Source of the DNA: Zeugodacus cucurbitae
Taxonomy: Eukaryota > Arthropoda > Insecta > Diptera > Tephritidae
Assembly: GCF_028554725.1 (NCBI RefSeq)
Contig: NC_071669.1
Span: 806,001 to 870,000 of the forward strand
Length of the DNA stretch: 64,000 bases
Reading direction: 5' to 3'
Shown: in pieces, positions 10,249 to 21,950 of the stretch
Layout: each line of letters starts with the position of its first letter
Position numbering within the stretch: the stretch's first letter is position 1
The notes under the pieces: model-generated
What the model was told of the DNA's origin: nothing
What the model saw: the letters and a program-made list of their open reading frames with translations, nothing else
The model's database searches: none
Translations under genes and position numbers: made by a program

Positions 10249-12939
10249 GCGGTGTCTACGCCATCAAGAGAAGTCAAATATGCCTCGAACGTTTCGAACG
10301 CCTGAATAAAGCATCCAATAAGTATAATCTGAACTTTTGAGTCTGAAAGTAACTATCCTAGTTTTTCAAAGAGCAATAGAGCTGTTGGTTCTCTTCATTG
10401 CCACTCAGACGCAACTAACACAAATAAAACAAATTGAAACCCGACAACGTCTAATTTACAAAACATTTGTGTCTACTTGCCGCCCGACTCACCACTCATA
10501 GCGCACAAGGATCCTCCACTCCGTTGCCAGCCACACTTCATAAATTCCACATACGGCTCAATCGTGTCTACTGCTTGTCTGTCCAGCTGTCATAATGTTC
10601 AACCCGCCGTCAACAGAATGCCGCTGTTGTTGCTGCTGCCGCCGAAGACACTGCGGCCGAGACGAAGTATGGCTGGACACATTGCGAAATTCACAAAGCG
10701 GTAAACGCCCATTAGCACTTTGGCACTCAATCGATCGTGTTTGCCGCATAAAATTTAAAATGTTGAATTACTATGTGCAATAATAATAACAGCAACAACA
10801 ATAATAGACATAATAGCAAAACACACCCAGATGGCAGAAGACAACACCGCATGAGCGACATGCCACAGATACCTTCTCATCTGCCCAACGCAGGAAGGAA
10901 GCCGGCAAGGAAAGAGCCGCAAGAACGCGAAGCAGGTTGTGACGCTGGAAGTGTTGCAGCAAATACTGACTCACAGCCGAAGCCACACGTAACTAACAAT
11001 TTATTTAATGCGACGTACGTGCGCGCTTTGATGTTGCGGGCAGAATGCGACAGAACGGATGAACGGACGGACGGACGGAGCTCGCATTCACAGAGACGGA
11101 CTGCCGACATAGCAGATGTGCATACTGCGGAGAACCACGCTGGTGGAGGGCAACAGACTGTTATGAGGTATGAGACGTTTACAAGCCAAACAGTGTCCTT
11201 CTGCGTTAGAAGACAAGCTTGCGCTTGCGCAGACACTGTGGCGAATTGCGTGCCAAGACATTACCGCGCATTTCCGACGACTCCAACACGGAGTTGCATA
11301 AGGTGCGCGGGTGTTGTTGCTGCAGCGCTTGTTCGTCTTGCATCGCCGCAAAGGCGTTGCTCTAATGAAGCCATAAAGGCACGTCTTCGTTATGTCGTCA
11401 TCATCGTCGCGGCCAATGCCACAGCGCAATTAGTTAGTCAGTCGAGCGCAACGTCATTCTTTGGCGTACACGAAATTAAATAAAACCGTGTAGCAACGCC
11501 CACACAAACGCTCACGGCGTATGACAACGACTTGTAGCTCAAAATGATTGTTTGTATTTCGCACTGAGCTGGAACTGATCGACTCAGCGCTCACCTAGGA
11601 TTTGGAAAGAATTGAGCCGGGTCGCTCAAGCTGGACCGCTTTTGCTGGAATTCTCAAATACTAAATTTGGAACCCTTTGAAGGGGTATTTAATGATTGGA
11701 CGTGTTTGGCAATGAATTGGAAAAGGTCATGGCCTCCAGAACTGAGTTTTTTGAGTCAATTTTAGACCCATAAGCAGCAGAACCAAATTCTATTAATTGA
11801 CTGGTTTCGAGCTATAAGCTTTTGGAGCTGTGAACTTTGATAACGCTAAATACCTTTTTCGAAAACTTAAATTCTGTTTAAATGTAAATAAACTTGAAAT
11901 GGCTCGTGCACTTACTCAAATGGAGCTTCGTTACGCGCCTCAGCAATACACATAGACACAAGTAACATGAATTTGACTATATGCTATGCTCTCCTAACGA
12001 GGTGTCAGTATCAGTGAATTCTAATCGGCGGACACAATGGACCGATGCGACCTTTTTTAGAAGCGCACCAACATAAACTTAAGCGAATCAACGTAAATCA
12101 GCGAACTTGGCCTTTGTCTTGCGACGGACGACTACGAAGGCTGGGAAGACCGAAAGTGGTGGATAAACTGCCAAATATACTGGTCAAAATCAAAGCACGT
12201 TGTTGCCAGAAATAGCAAACGTAAAAATAAGAAGGATTCTTTTGGTGATGTGCGCGTAATGATTAAAGCGTCCAGCTGGCTGCTCAAATACACATACACA
12301 CAAAAAAACAAAGCGGTGCTGCTTCAAATACCAAGTTCACTTCACGCATGCGTGCGCATTGCCCGCTAACCAGCGCGTGAACGGCGACGGCAAATTGCCC
12401 TTGCCCCAACGGGCCGTTTGTTTTGGCACTGTTTAGTTTGCGGTTGTTGTTGCTCTTTATATGATTGTTGCTATTGCTGTTGTTGCTGTTTACTTCGTCG
12501 ATTCGCTGATTTACTACGATTCATTTGAGTTTAATGCGCGCAGAGCACAGCAAGAAGGCACTATTTTGCTGTTGTTGTTGTTGTTGTGATTTAAATGCAT
12601 CGATATTGACACCTTGTTAGACCGCCGCGTCCCAACCACAAGCATATTTTGGCTTGCAATGCTTCGATTTTTCTTTTTCCTTCCTCCTCCTATTTACCCC
12701 GCACCCTTCTTGTCGTTTGCCGCGTCCTTTTGTTTTGCTCGTGTAATCACTTAAAAAGTGCAATTTCGTGATTAACGTTGAATGATAAAATGTTCGCGCG
12801 CACTTTTATGACTTTATTGAAAAAAGCTAAAGGTGAAAGTACTAAAATATTTGCCGCCAGTCAAATGTGCATTGTTGTTCTTAAGCTGTGCTCTTGCGCT
12901 TTGCATTGTTCTAAGAGCGAGCTTAAATCGATGTGATAT
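10249..12939. other. non-coding DNA, GC-richer block at 10470-11480
   Basis: No gene is supported. A 237-codon open stretch at 10773-11483 falls in a GC-richer block. It opens with N-rich repeats and overlaps comparably long minus-strand frames (11088-11429, 10877-11236). That pattern is expected from composition, not from coding. Confidence 0.45.
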
Positions 12940-13186
12940 ACGAGGTGTGTTCAAAAAATAACGGGAATTATCGATTTAAAAAAATATTCATTCGTTTACA
13001 TCAATATTGTCGTATTCAACATAGTTCTCATGCGATTTTTGGGATAGTCTTTGGCTCTTTCAGCGATTTCTCATATGCTGATAAAATGGCGGCCCTTCAA
13101 TTTTATTCTTCAGAACAGTTGGAAATAACAACATATTGAAGAGATTTGCAAATTTTAAAATTCCCGTTATTTTTTGTACACACCCA
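12940..13186 (+). mobile_element. MITE C, mariner-type, ~247 bp
   Basis: The left end CGAGGTGTGTTCAAAAAATA then ACGGGAATT is matched by the inverted right end AATTCCCGTTATTTTTTGTA then CACACCC. That gives terminal inverted repeats of about 27 bp with two mismatches. TA is present at both flanks (12939-12940 and 13187-13188). Too short for a transposase; the 68-codon frame inside it (12933-13139) shows no transposase motif. Confidence 0.8.
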
Positions 13187-13475
13187 TAAACAGTCTTCAA
13201 ATAAGTCAAGCAAAATTTCCTTTTGATTGATGCAGAAGGAAGAGTTTTAAGACACCTCCAGTATGTGTGGATATTGTTCTTTTTTACTAGTTGCAAGCTT
13301 ATTTCATACTAACGATTAAATCATCTGCAACAAAGTTATGTAATAGATGACTCGAGGGGTGAGAATTACGGACCAGAACTTGTTATTAAAAAAAATCTAG
13401 TTTGATGATATATTGTAGGGGCAGGCAACATTTCTGAAATTATTTGGAAGAAAGCTGGCGAATTGATAGTCATTA
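13187..13475. other. spacer between MITE C and the MITE B fragment
   Basis: AT-rich and unremarkable; no gene seen. Confidence 0.4.
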
Positions 13476-13652
13476 GCCGTTTTCCAATAGATGTTTCTAG
13501 GGTCAAGCACTGGTCGATTAAATCGATTAAATCGTTTTATATCGATCTTGGACATTTGTGTCAATATTAACCCAACAAAATTTTGTAAACATCTGCATGC
13601 ATCCCAAACTTATTCTCAACTGAAAATGTCACTTTTTGAGCCGAATTCTCGA
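13476..13652 (+). mobile_element. MITE B fragment
   Basis: GCCGTTTTCCAATAGATG to GAGCCGAATTCTCGA matches the internal body of MITE B (compare 27906-28079). Both terminal inverted repeats are absent and GATTAAATC is duplicated. It is a truncated relic. Confidence 0.75.
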
Positions 13653-16600
13653 AAGAAAATCGACCAAAAACTAAATATTACACATTTTCATGAAAACCAT
13701 TCGTGAACTCACAAATGTTAATTATATAAAAAATTTTAGTAAATGCTACGAGACCTTAAGGCAATGTCGGCACTCGGTGTGGCATATCCGCAAGTAGCAG
13801 TGATAATTATCAAATCTACGCACAACAACACAAAAGCTTTGCAAATACACTTCCGCCCGAAAAATTGCAATGAAATTCACTTCCTCAAAGTGCATGAAGT
13901 GCAATTTCGAATAAATATAAAATATGAATCCAAGTATTTCCAGCCACAACTGCCAATTAAATGCGTATAAGAAACAAATATCATTGCAAACAAAGCAAAA
14001 GATTTGAGCAACGAGCGGGTTAATTTGCTCATTTCAGCGCTCATTTGTACATTTCGTTCGAAGCCTTTCGGGCATTGTTTGTTGCTGTTGCTTTTGTTTT
14101 TGGCCCACAACAATACTAATTTCTCAATTACTTTCGTTTTCGCTGCCAGATAAACGCGCTTACAACACCAATGAAGACACGGCCATATTAACAAATGACC
14201 ACAAAATGTATGAATCCATATTTATGAATATGGCAATATACAAAAGCAGACGAAGTGTGCCAAGCCGCCGAGCGTACTGGACGCAAATGAAAATGAATAA
14301 AACTGCAAATCGCGGCTGAAACAATGCGTCTGCTCGATAATCGGGACAAAGCGTGCGTTGATGCTGCCAATGTGCGAGCGAGCGAGCGCCACGACTCGAT
14401 TGCGAGTGCGCACCTTCGGCGTTTTGCAAAGCGTCAGCTCACAGTGGATGCGCGTGATTGAGGCAGGCTGTCGAGATAAAAACCAAATGAATGGCCAGCA
14501 ATTAGTTAATAGTTTAATTAAGTGTACCGTTAACACGAATAGACGAACTTGTGTGGCTGGCAGATAGCTTTGCTTAACTGACAGTTTTTTATTTGGCTAA
14601 CGCTCGAGGCTGTAGGGCTTCGAGGAAGACTTTGAAATGTGTTAATCGTGCGTTTGAGTTGCTGCTTTAATTTTGTTATTTTCTTTGTCGTCCAGTGTAA
14701 GCTACAGCGTACTTTCTTGGAAATAACGCGGTCTTGACTTGGAATGAGATATGATCGATTTGATTTCTAAATTATAAAAATTGCTTTTCTACTTCAGGTT
14801 TTATATATGCTTTTAAGAGCATTAGTGCGAATTTTGAGATCTTTCGATGAGGGTGGTCCATAGAAGAAGACAACTCTAGGATGTTCAGAAAAGCTGTCTG
14901 AAGAGCTTATTTATCCGACATCTTTGCATAGTTAAAGACTTTTCTTTTGGTTTTCTGTAGGAATCTTTGAGTCATTGGACACCTTTTTGGAATTATACAC
15001 AATTTTTATTTGAAAAAAAAAAAAAAAATAGAATAAAAAGTTATTTCATTCGCTTGACTTTCGGTAATTCAGTAACTTGGCGTAAACATTGTTCAAAATT
15101 CCCAACGCAAATTTGAACTCTTCTTGTCCACGTACAACATAACTATCACACAAACACACACGCTGTCTCTGTGAGCTTTTCACATTTCTAACGAATGCGG
15201 CCTGTGCCAATTTGCCTGCTCCATATTTCTGTTTTGATGGATTTTCGGTAATTTTTCGTCTCACTTTATTAGCATTTCTTCGTGGCCAAACAGAAGATTG
15301 CCTGTGAAGAAAGCAAATTGCGCCGCCCCATCGCGGCGCCAAGCCATGTCAGCACGACGGTCGCTTCAATGTCTTCTATGCCTCCAATGTGGGAAGCGAC
15401 AACGGTCAAGCGGTGCGAGTTCCTGGCGAGTTTGAGAACTCGGAATGTTTGCTTAAAATTCGCTTAGCAAAAATCATAAATTAAAAGCAACAAATGTTCT
15501 AAACGCTCGTTCTCCCGTCTGAGGTCGGTGTCCATTGTTGTCTCTATATTATATTCCTGGAGTTGCGCGTTGCTCATCTCCGGCTTTGTTGCGTCGTGCG
15601 CGTTGCGATGGCACAGCGTCCTCTTCGGCGGCGAATGTCGTCGCTGTGGGACATCATGAACTGTTAATTTATTTTCAGCTCGACCGCTATTCATTTACTT
15701 ACACCGAATCTCTCTGTCCCCTCTCTGACAAAAATGAATATGGCTCATGCGTCCAACGGTCTTAGCGAAAAGCGAAAAAAAGAAAGTAACCGAAATTGTT
15801 AACGAAAAAATTCCCTTCGCAAAGTAAAAATAGAAATGAGGCGGCGGGTCAGATGTCAGCTTGTTTTCTCGGCCGCGTTGTCGCCTTTCGGCGCATTTCA
15901 CCCACTCACCGAACAAGGTTGGAACGCTGATCTGTTCTTCTTGGCCTGTATTGTTGTTGTATCGCGCTAACGCTGGTACGCTATGCACCCTGCGGCATTT
16001 GTAGCTTAGCTTTCCAATTCTTAATTTGTTTTGCCCTGGCAATTTGCGCTCAAACTAAAACTATTAAAAGACATTTGCTCGAACAAATGCGCACAATCGA
16101 TCGTTCTTCATTTTCGTTTCGTCTTCTTCGCATAATTGTTGTTGTTACTTCATTATGGGTTGTCTTTTTGCTGCAAGTTATGACATCAAAGCCGGCAAAA
16201 TTTATCGAAATTGTGCTTAAGTATTTATAGCTGCGCGAATAATTGATTTCGAGTACCCACTTCCCGCTTGAGTTATTCTCATAATGGATATTCGTATGTG
16301 CTTTATGGATTCGTGTAAACGTTGCGAAAGGAAATGTGTGCTAGAATTTAATTTATTAACATAAGCGACGATGCATAACGAGTCTCTAGATTATTCTCTC
16401 GAAATGAGTGGCTTATGACAAAGCACGGGTAGTTAAAGAGGTTAGTGAGATCACGTTACCGTTATGCGGTTTGAACAAAGTTCTGCTTGACAGTTTTTTC
16501 GCAGCATTGCTAGGTTTAGGTGTGTATCCTGGCTAAATCTGTTAGATCAGTGGTATGTAAATTGACTAAATACTGCAATGGAATGTCGATGATATTCTAA

Positions 16601-19600
16601 GAGGCTAAGGGAGTTTGTCATTAACAAATCTCAGCAACCAGATCACGTCTATAATATGAACCTCAATAGAAGATCTCCCATATCCATACCCCAACATTAT
16701 TCCTTCTGCTAGATTTATACCCCATCAGTGATCTCTGAGTAGCGGCCCTACAAGATCGCTAACTATTGTCAAATAAGATTAGCAAGTTCGTTAACCTCCA
16801 GCAATTTACACACATACATACATACAGATGAACGTATATGCCTGAAAATATCGCTTCATCTCAAGTACCGCAAAGCACAAAACCAATTGTTTCATTAAAA
16901 TGTTGTTAACCTTCTGCTCTAATTATGACATGACAACCACAAAGCAACAATAACAAATAACAAACTTCACAAAAACAAAACCAAAAACAATAACAAATTG
17001 TTTTATTATTAATTTACTTGGCGCGTCAATGAGTCAAACAGCACTTGGCACTACGCACTGGTATATAAAAAATGAACCGTTAATTGTGTGGTCATCCATG
17101 GTAAATTGCGATCATCAAAGTACTCCGTCTTTAACCACATACATACATAAAGTTGAGAAGAGTGAAATGAGCGCTAGTCCTCCTCCCCGCAATATTTATC
17201 AGCTGTGCGTAGACAAGACAACACATACATCTAGCCTTCTTTAACAGCGTTTGGTATTCTAGCCTCTTTGCCTTTCAGCATATGTACGTTTGCTGATTGT
17301 ATGTGAATCATGCCTCTAGGAAAATTTAATTCTATAGGCGAGACATTTTGTATTTATGTTTGGAATTGGACTGCGCTCTAACGTATTTCCATCAAATGTG
17401 AAAGAGAGGAAGAGAGAATTAATGAAAATTTGATTTCAACTAGACAAGCGCGACATCTGCCGTTTCAAATTCCTGCAGGGTCATTACACGTGAGCGCTTT
17501 TATGGCGAATTCCGTGGAACAAGCACATTTGCTACGCCTATAATTTATCAAATATAATATCTCGTCTTACAATTGGTTCGCACATTGCGGTAAATTCACT
17601 GTGGGATATCCCCGGCCCCGTGTAACTATTGAGATTATTGATTATTTCAAATGGTGTTTGTTCTATTTTAATTTCATTAGCGTTAGCTGGCTTGATTAAT
17701 GGTTAAAGCAACTGAATACTATATTAAAGAGAGCTTTAGATACATAAGAAGAAAGTGAGGTTAAAATTAAGCGAAATTTTGCTTGAACAATTTCTTACAT
17801 GTATCTGCGCTATGAGTGAGTGCTAGTCGCTCAACAGCAATTAAAAGCAATTTTTATATGTTTCGCATAAATTTGCTTGGCATATCATGTCAGTGCCGAG
17901 TGCCTAGGGCCCTTAACTTCCTAGACAGCCCATTAAATTGGAAAATTACAGGAACAATAATCGCATAATCCCTGAATTTGCCGCAGCCGTCTGTGCGCCG
18001 AGTAAGCGTTTGAAGCCGAGTGAGCATTTGAAGCCAAGCGAACGTTTGAAGCCGCGCAAGCGTTTGAAGCTTTGCAGCCGTCAAGCCATGACTTCAACAA
18101 TGTCTTATTTACATATACATTTTCATTTGGCCTCACAGCAGGCGCACAGCTAATCTCTAGCTTTTCAGCATTTTCTCGTCCTGCGCTCATTCAAGTCAAG
18201 TTCTGAGGTGCAGAATTGTGTTTGCGCAAGTTAAGCGCTTTTAATTGCTTTGCATATTTTTTAATAGTGTCGGGTGTGTAATAATTTAGTTTAGAATTTG
18301 CATTTGATAATTGCCTAGGACTCTATTAATATGTTTTAATATGCGCATTGCAGTACAGCGGTTTTTACTCAACCGTTGGCGCTCTACTTTAATTTTGGTA
18401 TATTTAATAAAATAATTGCATTTCTGCAAACTTTTTATCAACATTGCCTTGAAACATTTATATGCAAATGTAATGTGTAATAAATATTAAAAAAAAATCC
18501 AATTCAGTTTCGTTACAAATTTGAAATTGCCTTGATTGTTTCGTTGACTTTGTCAAAATATTCATTTATTTCAGCTAGTAGCTGACACAAAGGCTACATT
18601 CAATCAATTGTTGCAGAAGAAATTGTTAGCGTTCACAAGTTCGTTGCTTAAGTCTTTTGTTTGCCTTTAATTAGTACATCGTTTGTCCGTTAGACAAAAG
18701 CTTCAACTTGCAAATTTTGTTACTACAGACAGTCTGCACGCTAAAAAGCGGTGTAAATTTGTCTTTGTAATGGTAAATATTATTTGTAACTAAAAATTTG
18801 AATATTAAGAAAAAAAATGGAATTTGGAATTTAAATAAAAAGAGCCCAATTAAAGACAAAATTACAATTAAAAAACTAAATGATAAAGCGAAAAATAGTA
18901 TGATCTAAATATTTTATACAATATTACGCATAAAGTGTTGAAATCATCACTCAATCTCTCAACAATTTTTAATTTTAATTAAACATTAATTTTGATCTCC
19001 CAAACTTGCATTCTCATATCTCATTAGAGTTCTTAAAGTCTTCAAATAATTTCGGTAAATTTCCTCTACTCACTCTGCAGTACATTTCGTGTCTTCCACA
19101 TACGCACTTCTTTCCCCTTTTCCCCTGATTAATACTTTTGTTCTTTGCTATTTGCTTTACACATGCTCTTCGGCGTTGTTATTTGCATTTTAATTATTCG
19201 CAGCGCAGAGATTTCGTATCAGTTTTCACATGAATTGATGACTGACTGTTTCAATTCAAAAACATGAAGTGCCGCTATGCGACTACGCCACCCCGCACCA
19301 CCCGCGCACGTGCTGCGATGGCTCGCGTCGTTCTCTAGAGTACATTCAACTTCCTAACTGTAAGTCATATTCAAATATACATACACACACATAGCACACA
19401 CATCCGTTTATTGGTGTTATTATGCTGCTGTTATGCCAACAAAACACAATCAAATGACTTACATAATCATTTCACTTATATTATCGCCGCCGATTGGTAC
19501 TTATGTAATGCAGCAGAAATGCTTGAACTCATTCCCTCAACACCGAAAGTTTAGCACATTCTGCCGCGTAGCACAGTTTTTGCATTTGCAGGCGGTGGCG

Positions 19601-21689
19601 GTGTCATTGCCATTGCTGTCGGTCGGTCTGTTGGCGTTCATCATAATCACGAGCGTCATTATCGTCACCTCCACTCAGCGGGCACCGGTCGCGCACTCAA
19701 CGCACATAAACCACACAGCGTTTTACCACCTGGCGTGGGACATTGCCATTGCTACCGTCGCTGGCGGTGCTGGCACGTAGCGGCGAACGGGCGACCAACC
19801 GACCGACCGACTGCCACCTGCTTTGTCGGCAAAACTTATGCGTGTTTCTTGCGTTTTATGCTTTGTTCCCTGGCTTGACCACACGCTAAGCGGCTGGTTT
19901 GTATTTGTTCTTGTTGTTTGTTTGCGCTGTGCCATTCGAACGCTTACTTGCTTCATTTAAATATTTGGTAAACTTCTGCATATTTACATAACTACAAGCA
20001 GATGTGTGTGTGTATGTGAGCTCCGTCTGTTATGAATCAGCTATTCGCTGGCGTATGTCCCTATAATTATAGTACACACTGTGCCGTTGTTTTTGCACTC
20101 CTTTACCGTTGTTGTCGCCGCTTCTGCTCTGCTTGTCTTGAAGCGACTTCAAGTACGCGCTCGTGCATTGCTTCGCTTGTTCTAGTTCGCCAGCGTCGTA
20201 CGAGTCGCCAATTTACGCCAATTCATGCTTTGTCCGGCTCTTTAACAGTTATTAATTGCTTGTAGCCAATAAATTGTGTACATGCAAATTCCGCAATGTT
20301 TCTGCACTCCTCCGCCTCATGCTTCGTGTTGTCTGCCGCGAACGACATCAGGTAACGTTTGAAATTCGTTTAGCGCTCAGTGTTCAGGCAATTTATGGTT
20401 GGTGACGATCTTTATTTGGTCGCCGCTGTGCCAAATTGCGTGTTCTTCATATGCGAACGGCAAGCTTTACGGGGTCATTAGAATTTGATTCATTATAGAA
20501 TCCAACACATTAGATTCGTTTCTATTTGACGCGGAAACGCAAGCGAGACACGCCGCTCCCCGCGGGGTGATGATTTATGAGGGCCATAGAAAGACTCAAG
20601 TAAATTGAAGTGTTCCTGTACTTCTAGGAAGATACTGAGAAGGTTTGAATGCTCTGGGTTTTAATAAGATAGGAGACAAGCGGGAGGAATAATGATAGAA
20701 GCAAGGGTATCGCTTCTTAGAAGGCTTTAAGCCTCGATGGGATACTATAATCCACTGTAAAAGGTCGACTGATGCTTTCGCTTCCGTGTTTTGTGAGATC
20801 CACGATATATTTAATAGAATATCATGACATCGGTATCGGGTTTATTTAAATCTTATTTAGTTTCTTTCATACCCTCATTACTCCGCAGAACCTCCACGGT
20901 CACAATTATTGACAGGTCCAACTCTTTATATACCAGTAAGTAAGTCTAATCTCCGGTGCCGAAGAAAGGTAGTAATATATGGACTTGTCATATAATTAAC
21001 CGTTCAACTAATACTGAAGAAGAGTGTAAGAGACTCACGAATAGTCTTTTATGATAAACTCCTTAAGCTCTAAGAAGAGAAGAATGCCAAGCTGAATGTT
21101 ATATTCGAAGAAAGAAAGGCAGAAACGAGAGAAGAAGAACGTTAACTGCGCTCACGCGGTAAATGGTGAAGTAATATATAATTACAATATAAACTCTAAG
21201 TAAACATTACAACTTCAATTAGGGCTCATTAGTTACAAATTATTTCCCTGCCTGATCCAATTGAATTTCAAAAGACGCCACAACAAGTCAAACATTGTGA
21301 AACTTGGTTCGAACCGAGCCGCCATCTGCAACACCAAACAAGTTGCAACACAATTGGGCAAACACCAAGTTTCGGCTGCAAGACACCAAAGTTGCTGGCC
21401 ACAGTGCAGAAGACCAATCGCGCACAACACGAAGACAGTCTGCGGCAGTCGAGCGAAGTGAACAGACGTGTTAAGCGGAATGCGCACAAACGTGGCGGTC
21501 CAAGCGCAAGCAACTTGAACGGTCTGTGGCAACACAAATAACGAGTGAAATTCAGCCGAGTTATTCGGAGTGATCGATTTACGAAAAATAAACGAGCGTT
21601 ACAGTTAAATAAAATACTACATGAATTGAGTTGTTAAATAAATGTGTTAACTAATCAAAAAATATAACATTTAATAAATCAAGAGAAGT
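13653..21689. other. non-coding DNA upstream of the GPCR gene
   Basis: About 8 kb without a supported gene. Several 60-115 codon frames occur but none shows domains, signal peptides with flanking splice sites, or conserved motifs. A minisatellite lies at 17995-18078. Non-coding first exons and promoters of the receptor gene may lie here; the block nearest the gene (21240-21690) is the likeliest 5' leader. Confidence 0.45.
17995..18078 (+). repeat. 18-bp minisatellite, about 4.5 units
   Basis: Four consecutive variants of CGTTTGAAGCCGAGTGAG (18007-18024, 18025-18042, 18043-18060, 18061-18078) follow a partial unit. Being a multiple of three, the repeat is open on both strands and creates short artificial frames. 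Confidence 0.85.
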
Positions 21690-21950
21690 GTGCGTTGTAC
21701 AATTGCGCCTGTGTCGTACTGCATGTTTGCAACCGATGCAACGGCAGACTGTGTGTGCGCGCACCAACAGTTGGGCATGCTCCCTCGAGTGGGACGGTCG
21801 TTAGTCGGCTGCCAGAACGAGAACCTAAGTGAAAAGTCAACGACTAGCGCGCGTGTGCAAGTGCCAAATGAAAATGTGTGCGAAACCGCGCGGCATGCCA
21901 TAAAGAAGAAAGTGACTAGCGGCCAGACGGTTGAAACGACGAAGCTCAAG

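Noticed and set aside
10773..11483. 237-codon plus-strand open frame
   Set aside because: It opens with N-rich codons from a CAA/AAT run and sits in a GC-richer block. It overlaps long minus-strand frames of similar length and has no domain, signal peptide or hydrophobic core.
21300..21325. GGTTCGAACC resembling a tRNA T-arm
   Set aside because: No A-box, anticodon stem or acceptor stem could be fitted around it.
21268..21537. overlapping frames on both strands upstream of the receptor
   Set aside because: They mirror each other in a GC-richer block that is more simply explained as 5' leader or promoter DNA.
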